Part shown: piece after piece, positions 34,944 to 44,530 of the stretch
Layout: the number at the start of each line of letters is the position of its first letter
Numbering within the stretch: the stretch's first letter is position 1
Assembly (NCBI RefSeq): GCF_028877475.1
Contig: NZ_CP113527.1
Span: 2,535,501-2,599,500, forward strand
Reading direction: 5' to 3'
From: Lysinibacillus irui
Lineage (GTDB): Bacteria; Bacillota; Bacilli; Bacillales_A; Planococcaceae
DNA length: 64,000 bases
Translations under genes and position numbers: made by a program
The notes under the pieces: model-generated
The model's input: only the letters and a program-made list of their open reading frames with translations
Database searches by the model: none
What the model was told of the DNA's origin: nothing

Positions 34944-36656
34944 ATGAGTCAACACTGGAAAAATTCTAAAGTCAGAAAAGGAAGCTTAAAAAATCGTATT
35001 ATCGGAATATCACTTTTGCTGTTTATTTCAATCATTAGCATTAGTTCCTATTTGAATATTAAAATAGTGGAAGAAAATGTTTCAGATGCCCTATTGGAAA
35101 AGAGTATTCAACAGGTCAATGAAATTGCCCGTCAAGCGGAGAATATTCTAGATTCGACCTCTAATCCTACAGTGGAATTGCAAAATTTTGTTGAAAACAA
35201 AGTAAAACAAAATGGAATAGCCTATGCAGTTATCATCGATAAAAACGTTACGGCAATAGCTCATAGTGATCAAGAGAAAATAGGTAAAAATTATGAAGAT
35301 GACCCCTACTCTGTAGATGGAGCAAAAAACGGGAAAACGATGACGAGTAGATTTTATGCGGATATGCAGAAAAATTGGACGTTCGATATAATGGTACCGA
35401 TTTATCTAGATAATACGCTTTACGGTTCTATGGATGTAGGTATTTTTGAGGGCGATATTACTGAGGCAACGAATGGAATTTTAATAAAAGAATTGATGAC
35501 AGTTGGTATTGGTTGTATCATCATCATCGTCCTAATGATTATTATTTTAAATAAAATGTTCAAACCTTTGCTGTTAGCAGTTGATAAATGCCATGAAATG
35601 GGAAAAGGAGAATTTACTGAGTTAATCGATCCAAAGTATGTAAGAAGAAATGACGAAATAGGCAAACTTACATATGCATTAAACGAGATGCAGAATAATT
35701 TTGTTGATTTGCTTACTGAAATCAGTCTTACTTCGAATAAGGTTACTACATCATCAGAAGAACTTAAAGATGCTACAAGTATTTCTTTAGCGTCGTCAAA
35801 GGATTTATCATCTGCAGTTGAAGACATCGCTAAGGGTGCTGTGGAACAAGCAAAAGATACTGAATTTGGGACTGCAAATATTGGCGAGCTCGGAGAATTA
35901 ATCGAAAATAATCAGAATTATTTACAACAGTTGACTCTATTTGTCGATGAAGTAAGCAATGCTAAAGATGAAAGCTTACTCATATTAGAAGAGCTTGTTG
36001 CTAAAACAGAAGAAAATAATATTGCAGCAAAAGAAATTTATGCTATCGTTCTCACGACTAACGAAAGTTCTGGGAAAATTCAAAATGCAAGCCAGATGAT
36101 CAGAACAATTTCAGAACAAACGAATCTACTAGCCTTAAATGCGGCTATTGAAGCATCGAGGGCCGGCGAAGCAGGAAAAGGGTTTGCTGTTGTTGCGGAC
36201 GAAATACGAAAGTTGGCTGAACAATCCAATCAATTTACTAAGGAAATTGCCACAGTTATAGGAGATTTAACAGAAAAAACTGGACATGCCGTTCAAACAA
36301 TGCAAGAAATGAGCAACCTTGTCACTTCGCAAGCTAAAAGTGTTGCAACTACAAATGGCAAATTTGAAGATGTGGCAGTTTCTATTGAAAAAATACAAAC
36401 GGTTATTGAGGATTTATATAAAATAGGCAATAATATGGATGACAAGAAAAATGGAGTAATAGATATTCTACAACACTTATCTGCCATATCTGAAGAAAAT
36501 GCAGCTGGTACAGAAGAAGCTGCCGCCTATCTACAGAATCAAACAAACTCCCTTTATGAAATTGCCCATTCCAGTGAAGAATTAGATAAGTTAGCTAATA
36601 AAATGCAGGAAAATGTCTCAAAATTTACTATTCAAACAACTACATCTCGACAATAA
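34944..36656 (+). CDS. Methyl-accepting chemotaxis protein
   Basis: 570 aa transmembrane receptor. TM1 about 13-35 ([18 protein letters not shown]), an extracytoplasmic single-Cache-like domain ([37 protein letters not shown]), TM2 about 181-205, a HAMP domain, then the cytoplasmic coiled coil whose hairpin tip is [20 protein letters not shown]. No C-terminal CheR-tethering pentapeptide is seen. The Cache may bind a small organic or quaternary amine; ligand unknown. AAGGGGG lies before the ATG. Monocistronic. Confidence 0.92.
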   Translation: MSQHWKNSKVRKGSLKNRIIGISLLLFISIISISSYLNIKIVEENVSDALLEKSIQQVNEIARQAENILDSTSNPTVELQNFVENKVKQNGIAYAVIIDKNVTAIAHSDQEKIGKNYEDDPYSVDGAKNGKTMTSRFYADMQKNWTFDIMVPIYLDNTLYGSMDVGIFEGDITEATNGILIKELMTVGIGCIIIIVLMIIILNKMFKPLLLAVDKCHEMGKGEFTELIDPKYVRRNDEIGKLTYALNEMQNNFVDLLTEISLTSNKVTTSSEELKDATSISLASSKDLSSAVEDIAKGAVEQAKDTEFGTANIGELGELIENNQNYLQQLTLFVDEVSNAKDESLLILEELVAKTEENNIAAKEIYAIVLTTNESSGKIQNASQMIRTISEQTNLLALNAAIEASRAGEAGKGFAVVADEIRKLAEQSNQFTKEIATVIGDLTEKTGHAVQTMQEMSNLVTSQAKSVATTNGKFEDVAVSIEKIQTVIEDLYKIGNNMDDKKNGVIDILQHLSAISEENAAGTEEAAAYLQNQTNSLYEIAHSSEELDKLANKMQENVSKFTIQTTTSRQ

Positions 36657-36661
36657 TAACT

Positions 36662-36700
36662 AAGTCCAATTTCTCTTTTAAAGAAAAATTGGACTTTTTC
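36662..36700 (+). terminator. Terminator of the chemoreceptor gene
   Basis: AAGTCCAATTT pairs with AAATTGGACTT, followed by TTTC. Confidence 0.8.
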
Positions 36701-36786
36701 TAACTCAGTAAAAATGTCATTTATATGAAATGTGGTATAAAAAGAGTGCTGAATACAGATTTACACTTTGTGATTAGAGAGAAAAA

Positions 36787-36833
36787 TACACGCATACGAT
36801 TGTTTTTTTACAATGTTATGCGTGTAAATTTTT
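36787..36833 (-). terminator. Terminator downstream of yjjG
   Basis: TACACGCATA pairs with TATGCGTGTA, with an inner ATTGT/ACAAT pairing. T runs follow on both strands. A 61-codon frame running through it is not a gene. Confidence 0.65.
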
Positions 36834-36919
36834 CAGGATTTTCATTTCCTAATTACTACTGTACCATTGATATTTTATTTAATGTTATTGCTTTATACGT
36901 TTATTTCTAAAACCGAATA

Positions 36920-37618
36920 CTAAACTAGCTGTTTATTCAATAATTCATGTAGGTCGTGTAATTTGTTAATTTCATAAAGTGGCTTAATTTCACTTGTGTT
37001 TTCGATATTACGGATATTAAACCAGCATGTGTCGATACCTGATTGTAAACCACCCTTTATATCGGATGTCAACGAGTCTCCAATAATCAGCGTTTTATCT
37101 TTATCAAAATCATCAATCCGTTCAAAAACGTAATCGAAAAATGCTGGCATAGGCTTTTGATAGCCTGTTTGCTCCGAAATAAAAATGTCTTTAAAATGTG
37201 GTGCTAGCTTAGCATCCACAAGCCGTTTATTCTGTGTAGCCGTGACACCATTTGACACCACATATAAATGATAGTGGTCGGCAAGCTGGGCAATCACCTC
37301 ATAGGCACCTTCTACATAATGGTGGGCCTCACACAAATATTTTTGGAAAAGTGTTTCAAAGTAGGCTCCATCGACTTCTATACCAAATTCCTTTAAGGCA
37401 ACAGCAAATCGCGTATTATGTAATGTATTTTTTGTTATTTCCCCACGCTCAAACGCACGCCACATGGACTCATTAATTTCTTTATATCGCGCAATCATCT
37501 CTTGAGTAACTGCTATGTTTTCCTCTTTAAACATGCGGTCAAGTGCTGCATTTTCAGCTAGATCAAAATCTAGTAACGTATCGTCCACGTCAAACAATAG
37601 TATTTCATATTTCGTCAT
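36920..37618 (-). CDS. yjjG: YjjG-family noncanonical pyrimidine nucleotidase (HAD)
   Basis: 232 aa. HAD motif I FDVDDTLLDF at residues 8-17, motif II VVSNGVT, motif III lysine around KPMPAFFDYV, and motif IV IGDSLTSDIKGG. The YjjG subfamily hydrolyses pyrimidine monophosphates, including damaged ones. ATG at 37618 (MTKYEILLF) is chosen; a longer version from 37666 adds 16 residues unlike the family. Monocistronic. Confidence 0.88.
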   Translation of the reverse strand: MTKYEILLFDVDDTLLDFDLAENAALDRMFKEENIAVTQEMIARYKEINESMWRAFERGEITKNTLHNTRFAVALKEFGIEVDGAYFETLFQKYLCEAHHYVEGAYEVIAQLADHYHLYVVSNGVTATQNKRLVDAKLAPHFKDIFISEQTGYQKPMPAFFDYVFERIDDFDKDKTLIIGDSLTSDIKGGLQSGIDTCWFNIRNIENTSEIKPLYEINKLHDLHELLNKQLV

Positions 37619-37903
37619 GTCCGTTCCCACTTTCTTTGATGCATTGTGACTAATTCCTCTATTCATGATAACGTTTTTTTAGAAAAATAACAGCAAAATG
37701 TCCTTTAATGAATATTTTCCAGAATATTAGGACATGTATACGTTTTACATTTCTTGTTTCTAAATATGTGAAACAGCGGAGTTTTCCTTAATTAAGTAAA
37801 AAAATGTTCATCTAGTCCTAAAATAGCCCGTTCTGTAATTTCATATTTGAAATTATCGATGAATATGAGACAATAGAATGCTAGAAAGGAAGATGTACGA
37901 AAG

Positions 37904-38057
37904 ATGACGACCTTATCTGACGTATTTTGGTTTTATTTAGGAACTTATTGTTGTTTTAATTGTCTTATATGGTACTTCTTTATTAATAATGGTTATTGGA
38001 AAATTCCTAAGTTTATATTTTGAGGATTTACTCAAAACAAAATTAATTAGGGAGTAA
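37904..38057 (+). pseudogene. Frameshifted small membrane protein 1
   Basis: ATG at 37904 begins MTTLSDVFWFYL; a single-base slip at GG (about 37942) continues as ELIVVLIVLYGTSLLIMV and then GKFLSLYFEDLLKTK before a stop at 38055-38057. Together this is a ~50-aa single-helix membrane protein. Either frame alone loses the helix pattern. AAAGGAAG lies upstream. It could be a sequencing error. Confidence 0.4.
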
Positions 38058-38156
38058 TATGGTGAATTAAAGAATTTTGTGCATGAGGGTTTTAATTGAT
38101 ACTTGCGGATAATCAAAGTGAGAGAAGGAGAATTTACTTTGTAAAGTCACTATACC

Positions 38157-38313
38157 ATGAAAGAAAAGATTATAGCTACATTTACTAATACATGCAATCC
38201 TGATATTATTTGGGTGATTAGTGTTCAATTTATTATTGTTTTCCATTGTTTTTGTTCTTTATCCCCTTCTTCGATATATAAAACATTATAAATCTTTAAT
38301 TTCCATTTTCTAA
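38157..38313 (+). pseudogene. Frameshifted small membrane protein 2
   Basis: ATG at 38157 gives MKEKIIATFTNTCNPDIIW; a shift near 38232 leads into LLLFSIVFVLYPLLRYIK and a stop at 38311. The combined product would be a ~52-aa membrane peptide with a basic end. It is the second such frame in 250 bp. The start and the reading are uncertain. Confidence 0.3.
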
Positions 38314-38333
38314 TAGTTTCAGATAAAAAATTT

Positions 38334-38376
38334 AAAGCCTGTGAATTTTTACTGTTCGTAAAAATTCACAGGCTTT
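38334..38376. terminator. Bidirectional terminator
   Basis: AAAGCCTGTGAATTTTTAC pairs with GTAAAAATTCACAGGCTTT (loop TGTTC). It lies ~100 bp past the stop of the geobacillin-26-like gene. Confidence 0.85.
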
Positions 38377-38474
38377 TCTAATTTAGAGATGGGTTTTGTC
38401 CCAACCCATTTAAACCTCTTTATTAATTTAATTAAAATATTACTATATTACTCTCATTAGTGGTACGTAAAATC

Positions 38475-39278
38475 TTAAACCTGGAAGTAATAATAATGAG
38501 CGTCTTTTGCTGCTCTATTCATTGATATTGCATAATTGTAAGCAGCACCAGTTACTCCAGCTGCTGCTAATCCGACAGCAATACCTGCTCCTCCGTTTAT
38601 AGCACCAACAATTAGCGCAGCTATAGCTAATATGCCTGCTCCAGATGCTGCACCAATATACTTCCATTCATAATCATTTAAATCGTTTACAGCATTTTTA
38701 AAATTTCCTAGGTTAGTAGTGTTACTAGTTGTTTTCTTTACATCTTTATACAACCAATTTATTGGATTATCAGGATTCGGTCTGCGTAATTGCCATGATT
38801 CAGGTGAAGTAAATTCGATAGTATATTCATAGTTTGTGAAAGTATCTTGTTTCAACGAAGATGCGAAAGCACTAATATCACCAGATGTCTGTTCTTTCAT
38901 TGACTCTTCTAAAGCTGCAAGTTCATTCAAATCTATTACTAATTTAGATGAATCATCGCCCTTAATTTGAGTAGTTAGAACATTAGAATTCTTATCAAAT
39001 GTTGCTACCATCGGTTTGCCATTTTCAATTGACTCTACTATTCTAAAATTTTCATTATCTTCAATTACATTTATTTGAAGGCTATCAAGGTATTCAATTG
39101 CTTCCTTATCAACCATACCTAATTCTGAATTGAAGTCCGAATTATCAATTATTTGTTTTGATGTAGCTAGGAAGTTGTTCTTTTCCATTTCTTTAGCATT
39201 TGCAAGAATTGGAGCGAAATTTGAAAATACAAGTACAGCAGTAATTACAAGAACTAAACTTCTAATAATTTTTTTCAT
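38475..39278 (-). CDS. Putative geobacillin-26-like secreted protein (bacteriocin candidate)
   Basis: 267 aa. Signal peptide of about 28 residues (ends ILANAKE). A mixed charged region of ~170 residues follows, then a glycine/alanine-rich hydrophobic segment (GAGILAIAALIVGAINGGAG, then AGVTGAAYNYAIS) and a short tail ending HYYYFQV. Secretion plus a Gly/Ala-rich membrane-active end resembles geobacillin-26-type large bacteriocins; the family call is from memory and not searched. GGAG is 8 nt before the ATG. A 59-aa two-helix membrane protein lies just upstream on the same strand. Confidence 0.55.
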   Translation of the reverse strand: MKKIIRSLVLVITAVLVFSNFAPILANAKEMEKNNFLATSKQIIDNSDFNSELGMVDKEAIEYLDSLQINVIEDNENFRIVESIENGKPMVATFDKNSNVLTTQIKGDDSSKLVIDLNELAALEESMKEQTSGDISAFASSLKQDTFTNYEYTIEFTSPESWQLRRPNPDNPINWLYKDVKKTTSNTTNLGNFKNAVNDLNDYEWKYIGAASGAGILAIAALIVGAINGGAGIAVGLAAAGVTGAAYNYAISMNRAAKDAHYYYFQV

Positions 39279-39422
39279 TTTTTATTCTCCATTCAAGTTA
39301 TTTAGGGAATAGTTAAATTCCTCACACCACCCCACACTCCTATCTTTTATTAATTTCCCCCATATTCCCAGGTTAACATATATTTGGTTATATATATAGT
39401 ATTAGGTAATATTTTCAAGTTA

Positions 39423-39602
39423 TTAATCGAGCAAAAATAATAAATTTAATATTAATAGGATTATCCCTACTAATAAAAAAATAAAACCTAATATATTATT
39501 ATGCACATTTTTTTCCTTTTTATTTTTAAGTAATAAGTAAGTACCGCAAGTTATAAATATTATAAAGAGTAAAAAAAATCCAACAATTGTTAACCATGAC
39601 AT
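39423..39602 (-). CDS. 59-aa two-helix membrane protein (possible immunity protein)
   Basis: ATG at 39602 opens 59 codons with two clear hydrophobic helices (TIVGFFLLFIIFITCGTYLL and ILGFIFLLVGIILLILNLLF) joined by a charged loop KNKKEKNVHNN. A GGAGTGAT ribosome site sits well before the start. It is 145 bp upstream of the secreted-protein gene and codirectional. Small two-helix proteins are common immunity factors next to bacteriocin genes; that role is inferred. Confidence 0.65.
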   Translation of the reverse strand: MSWLTIVGFFLLFIIFITCGTYLLLKNKKEKNVHNNILGFIFLLVGIILLILNLLFLLD

Positions 39603-39764
39603 TACAATATCACTCCATTCTATTTATTATTAAAGTCTTGATAATATTATAAAGAGCAAAAAGTGATAATTCTTAGGTACTTTATTTGCCTACTCTCCAT
39701 AATACTCATTTGTTAATTATATCCTCTTTTTAAACATTATAACTTAATAATTAAAAAACTTAAT

Positions 39765-40188
39765 ATGTCTAAAGTGGAAACAACATCGGTACCACAGCTG
39801 GTAAATCCAGTAGAACCGAAGCCTTCAGGTGCAATAGATACTGTTGACCAAGGTATCGTGAAGTATCGAGCAGACGTATAATTCAATCATGTCCAAATGC
39901 TAATACAACAAATGACTAATCAAGATGCACGAACAATTCGTCTTATATACCCAGAAACAGCTACTGCAGAGGCTCATATGAACCTTTTAACAAATACAGG
40001 GTTATTTTTAAACAATCAAAATACGGATTTTTTCATAGAGACAGAGTTAGCACAATTGAGGATTCCATGAAAAGAAAGACCAGCTCTAGATAGAATTACA
40101 ACGTCTTCATTTAAAGAAGTACCTTCAACTCATTTGGGGAATCGGAGAAATTGAAGCAGCTGTAACAGCACAAAGGATAAAAAAATAA
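39765..40188 (+). pseudogene. Decayed gene of unknown function
   Basis: One frame reads through two in-frame stops: MSKVETTSVPQLVNP to a TAA where Gln is expected (KYRADV-stop-FNHVQM), then QDARTIRLIYPETATAEAH to a TGA at 40068. A shift then continues LQLIWGIGEIEAAVTAQRIK. The protein-like composition throughout argues for a decayed gene. It may be a fragment of a surface protein, but I do not recognise it. Confidence 0.45.
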
Positions 40189-40514
40189 ACAAGAAAATAT
40201 AATTCGACACCCCAACCTAAAATATTTTAGATAACGAAATTTTCGTGAATCCATTGATATTAAAACAATTTGAATAACCCAATTACGGTTCATCAATAAT
40301 TATATTAGTGAATCCAAAACTATTATTAATATTAATTATATTAACATAATATTTTATTGAATTTAACATTGTTAGCTATTTTCTTTGCACTTGCCTATCT
40401 CTATTTTTAGTACCTGTATAATATTGTTTACCAACAATTTTTTCTACATTTATTTTATTCGCTAATTTAAATATAAGTTGCTTTATTCTTGATGTTCCCC
40501 TAGTAAATTGAACG

Positions 40515-40885
40515 CAAGGTAAATTCCACTATTTTATGTGTTGAAAATTTTTCAGATACGCGAATTATTATAAGAAAGTTCTTTTTGGACAAGGCTACCA
40601 AAGACTCTATGTGGGAAATGGGGAATTGAACTTTTTATATTGAGATTAATCCAAAAAAATAATCTTTCGGAGAATGCTAGAGCTATTGAAAAGCTACAAA
40701 ATATATGGGAAGATTTTTGTGAGAATAACCAAATTATATTTACTTTGGAAGAGTTAAAAGATAATGCTTGGGTAAGGGAAATATTAGATAAGTATATACT
40801 GCCATTCGATATATACTCCTTATTTAAAGATGGAAATGATCCAAAACCTGATATACAGTTTCTTAATATTGTACAGAATAAATAG
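40515..40885 (+). pseudogene. Frameshifted remnant of an unknown helical protein
   Basis: One frame gives VENFSDTRIIIRKFFLDKAT and DSMWEMG, then a one-base shift near 40622 goes into IELFILRLIQKNNLSENARA and continues to a stop at 40885. The second part alone (from a TTG at 40640) is an 81-codon frame with natural composition (EKLQNIWEDFCENNQ). No start with ribosome site is seen upstream. Family unknown. The tail 40886-41045 is open in another frame and may also be decayed. Confidence 0.4.
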
Positions 40886-41199
40886 TAATCTTCAATTAGA
40901 GATTCCAAATCATAATATTAGGCTTAATACAAAGTCGACTGAGAATAATGGAGAAGTATATAATTTTTTTGATTTATTTAAATATGTCAATTCGTATTAC
41001 ATTTTTATCTACGAGTTAATTCTTCACTTTTATAAACAGGTTTAATTTTCTTTTCCCCAAAAATATATTGTAATTTTTCCATTTATTCAAATTTATTGTA
41101 ATAAATATTATTGAGCATAGAATACCCCTTTCTCAAAAGGTATAAATAAAAATTTGAATATTATATCTTTTTAGTTGAATTATACAATTTAATGATAAA

Positions 41200-41231
41200 A
41201 ACAGTAACCGTAATGGTTACTGTTCTTTTTT
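41200..41231 (+). terminator. Hairpin terminator
   Basis: AACAGTAACC pairs with GGTTACTGTT (loop GTAAT), then CTTTTTT. It presumably ended the decayed plus-strand genes. The rest of 41046-41400 shows no gene. Confidence 0.75.
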
Positions 41232-41403
41232 ATAATCTTTGTGTATTTAGAGTAAAATTTCAATCAGCTCTTAATACAATTAGTCAAAACCCTAGCTAAA
41301 ACTTTAGATCCAGCTACACCGTTTTTTAAATCAATTATTTTTTTATTTTCAATAGTTACGTTTTATTTTTCAAAAACATTCTTAGTAGAATAATATATAT
41401 CAC

Positions 41404-41437
41404 AAAAAACCTCCAATGGTTATTCCAAAGGAGGTCT
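41404..41437 (-). terminator. Terminator of the radical SAM gene
   Basis: ACCTCC-AA-TGG pairs with CCA-AA-GGAGGT; TTTTTT follows on the minus strand. Confidence 0.75.
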
Positions 41438-41446
41438 TCAATATCA

Positions 41447-42550
41447 TTATTTAACTGAACCACTAATAAATGTTTTATTAGGATAATACATATTCTTTAC
41501 AATTACATTTGCACCTAAACATTTTACTGCTGGACAGTGACAATTAATTGATTTAGAAATATTTGAATCTAACCATCGCTCGTAAATTTGAGGTAATGAT
41601 TCATTTTTAATATTTCCAAAAGCCGAACCATCATCTGAGAAATCTGTAACCGATATATCCCCTGTGAAAATATTTAAATTCATTCTTGATCGTCCATCAA
41701 CATCATTTCTTATTGTTGTATTTGGTTCACTATTGATTCGCTTGATTAATGCTAAATTTCGCTCATCTTGACTACAAGGATAAAATGGCAATGTTCCAAA
41801 TAATACCCAAATATCTTCGTTTCTAAAATCAAGAATATTATTTACGACATCTCTATATTCATCTAATTCTATTATCTCTAAATTACTAGCAAAATCACTA
41901 GAATACATAGGATGAATCTCATGTCGTTTACATAACATTTCATTAGCCACTTCATTATGAATTTTCTTCATATGTGGGACAGTGTTACGATTTAACATTG
42001 TTTCAGCAGAAACAAACATTCCACCTTTTGAAAGTTCCCTAGCATTGTCGAAAATATTACGATATAAATTCCCTCTATATTCAATTGACGGTTGCTTTTC
42101 CATCATAGCGAAGCCTGTTTCAACAAATTCTTTTTCGTCACACCAGTTATGCGATATATGCATAACATCTAGAAAAGGAGCAACTAATTCGTAATGAGAC
42201 ATTGGTAAAGTTAAGTTCGAATTAATTTGTGTCTTAATCCCCCTACCCTTAGCATATTTCAAAAGTGGTAACAAATTATCTTTTATACCCTTTTTAGTCA
42301 TTAAAGGTTCTCCACCTGTAAAACTCATTGTACGTAAAGTTTCGACCTCATCTAACTTTCGAATAATTTCTTCTGTAGGTATTGCTGGTAATTCTTTCGT
42401 TAATAATGTGTAGCCAACTGCACAATGCGAACATCTCATATTACATAAATGCGTTGTAGTAAATTCAATATTTGATAAAGTTAAATTCCCATACCTATCA
42501 ATATCATGGTAACTTTCCCATTCATCATGCGGTTTCTGTACTGTGAACAT
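41447..42550 (-). CDS. yfkAB: Radical SAM protein, YfkAB type
   Basis: 367 aa. The 4Fe-4S motif CNMRCSHC (CxxxCxxC) is at residues ~36-43, followed by SAM-binding TGGEP. A C-terminal cysteine group CHCPAVKCLG may bind a second cluster. The length and these motifs fit the YfkAB family, which B. subtilis carries; its reaction is unknown. AAGGAAG is upstream of ATG. It is AT-rich compared with the decayed copy at 43134, and its product differs from it at many places. Confidence 0.85.
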   Translation of the reverse strand: MFTVQKPHDEWESYHDIDRYGNLTLSNIEFTTTHLCNMRCSHCAVGYTLLTKELPAIPTEEIIRKLDEVETLRTMSFTGGEPLMTKKGIKDNLLPLLKYAKGRGIKTQINSNLTLPMSHYELVAPFLDVMHISHNWCDEKEFVETGFAMMEKQPSIEYRGNLYRNIFDNARELSKGGMFVSAETMLNRNTVPHMKKIHNEVANEMLCKRHEIHPMYSSDFASNLEIIELDEYRDVVNNILDFRNEDIWVLFGTLPFYPCSQDERNLALIKRINSEPNTTIRNDVDGRSRMNLNIFTGDISVTDFSDDGSAFGNIKNESLPQIYERWLDSNISKSINCHCPAVKCLGANVIVKNMYYPNKTFISGSVK

Positions 42551-42762
42551 AAAAAAACTTCCTTTCCATGCTTATAATTTTCGCACAGATAAAATAATTT
42601 TTAAAGGTCTATTTATAAATTATCTCGAAATCGAACTTACTCTTTATTATAATCTATTTTATTATTTTGTTTACATCCGCTCTACTTCTGACAACTATAT
42701 TCGTATCCTCTTTTATCTTCTCTACAATTAATATTTCTTGCGTTGCTTTGTAATACACGGAG

Positions 42763-43120
42763 TTAAGTTATATCGTTTAAATTTCGATTTACAGTAATAA
42801 GCAACTGGTGAAGTTCTGTTTTTTTGCGTGTTGAAATGCTTCCACAAGTACAAAATGCAACATCTTTAAATAATACGTGTTCATAAGGTTTTCCATCCTT
42901 AACAGGTGTATAGCTGTTTATTGTGGATGTTTTTGAAATGATTTACATTAATTTTTTCTAATTCATTAACATTTATCAAGTGAGCATTTTCTGGATTTAA
43001 TAAAGGATTTGTATTGAAAGTAAAATTTTTCAAGTTGTTGTAAAAATGTTCTACGACAGCATTTGCGTAATCAAAATAGTTACATGTAGCAGTAATTTTG
43101 GGATTATTTTTATATTTTTT
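42763..43120 (-). pseudogene. Frameshifted remnant of an unknown gene
   Basis: The minus strand reads KITATCNYFDYANAVVEHFY and on through NENAHLINVNELEKI-type text, shifts frame near 42925, and continues SYTPVKDGKPYEHVLFKDVA with FCTCGS before a stop at 42763. Both pieces have protein-like composition; no start is visible. It lies upstream of and codirectional with the radical SAM gene. Family not recognised. Confidence 0.4.
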
Positions 43121-43133
43121 TATAACAAAGGCA

Positions 43134-43659
43134 GAACCGATGATGTCTAAGAAGTCCGTTCAAAACTATGTATTGCCTTTATTGAAATATGCGAATGAAC
43201 GAGACGTACGCACACAAATCAATTCCAACTTAACATTAGAGCCTGAACGTTATTTACTGATTGCACCGTATTTAGATGTACTACATATCTCACATAACTG
43301 GGGTACAATTGATGAATTCGTTGAAACAGGCTTTGCCATGATGGAGCGAAAACCGACTTATGAACAGCGAGCAGCTTTGTTCAAACGCATGATTGATAAC
43401 TCAAAGATGCTTGCAGAACATGGTGTAATGGTTTCTGCGGAAACAATGTTAAACAAAAAAACTTTATCGTACTTAGAACATATTCATAACCAAATCATCA
43501 ATGAGATGAAATGTGCACGTCATGAGGTTCATCCTATGTACCCATCAGACTTCGCTTAACTGCCATTGTCCAGCCGTAAAATGCTTAGGCTCTAATGTTC
43601 TTGTAAAAAATATGTATTATCAAGATCAATCATTTGTTAGTGGCTCTGCTCGAGTTTAA
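43134..43659 (+). pseudogene. Internally deleted second yfkAB copy
   Basis: The reading from EPMMSKKS to HPMYPSDFA matches residues ~80-224 of the intact copy (shared TQINSNLTL, HISHNW, EFVETGFAMME, VSAETMLN). The 4Fe-4S motif region is missing. After a stop at 43557 the next frame picks up at NCHCPAVKCLGSNVLVKNMY and ends at 43659, so about 110 internal residues are deleted. A clear terminator (43678-43713) still follows. Confidence 0.8.
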
Positions 43660-43677
43660 AAGGAATATAAATAGAGA

Positions 43678-43713
43678 AACTCCATTTTGAAAAAACAAAA
43701 TGGAGTTCTTTTT
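43678..43713 (+). terminator. Terminator of the decayed yfkAB copy
   Basis: AACTCCATTTT pairs with AAAATGGAGTT, followed by CTTTTT. Confidence 0.8.
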
Positions 43714-43733
43714 ATCTACATTGGTTCTTTACA

Positions 43734-44421
43734 TTAATCTCCGCCCCCACCACAGCTAGAGCAAGAACTAGCGGACGTGCAAGAACTACAGGAGCTAGCT
43801 GATCCGCAACTTGTACAACTTGATGAGCTATTGCTACTAATTTTCATGTAACTTTGAAATTCATCATAATGAAAATAAGAAACAGATAAGAAAGGAATGA
43901 GCATGGCGTTATAATTTTGCTGTGTTTTTCCTTTTCTCAGCATTTCCTGTATGACGTTTTTCTCATAGTCTTTTACTCTATTAGCTGTTTTCTTCATGGA
44001 AGAAATAAGAGAGAGAACAGTAGACATATAGTTGGTATCTTTTTTAAAATAGAGTTCTATTAGTTCATTTTCTGGTAGATTTTTAAATTCATCAATAATT
44101 GCCGGCTGTACAGGATTTCTGAAAAATCCTTTATAAAGATGGATGTTCTCATTTCTAATGAAAAAAAGCTCCGCATACACCCAATCAAAAAATCCTCGTA
44201 AATCTGGATCTGGCACTATATTTACATTGGGACTATGATGCAATGTTGTCCCTAGTAAAATTTTTACTAAGGGATTGTTCCAGGTGATCACTTAGCTTTT
44301 TTAATCCTTTAATTGGTCGAATCTCTAAAGCTTGTGGAGATAAACCAAATGTAAATGCGCGCTTTTTAATTATAAATAAAATTAACCCACTAAAAACAGC
44401 AAGCAGGAGCAACCATCCCAA
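43734..44421 (-). CDS. Membrane protein with CxxC-repeat C-terminal tail, apparently split by a frameshift
   Basis: ATG at 44421 starts a frame with one N-terminal helix (WLLLLAVFSGLILFIIKK) that stops at 44233. A second frame from 44291, which has no ribosome site and follows a stop, gives LVKILLGTTLHHSPN and a helical domain, ending in three spaced CxxC units (SCTSCGSASSC, SSCTSASSC, SSCGGGGD). The two overlap by 59 bp and join with a +1 shift, giving a ~225-aa single-helix protein. Whether this is a frameshift, recoding or two coupled genes is open. Family unknown. Confidence 0.5.
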
Positions 44422-44530
44422 TTATATCCCCCATTTCTTTTCTTAATTTTTTTGTAACGATTATAAATATTGCTGTATTAGCATTGTCAAGGACAATCAA
44501 TCAAATTAACTATCTAATTCTTATCTAATG

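Noticed and set aside
36725..36910. 61-codon plus-strand frame after the chemoreceptor
   Set aside because: Follows a terminator, passes through a second hairpin, and has no protein-like pattern.
43098..43559. Separate 153-codon radical SAM-like gene
   Set aside because: It lacks the cluster-binding cysteines and its true C terminus continues in another frame, so it is treated as part of a deleted yfkAB copy.
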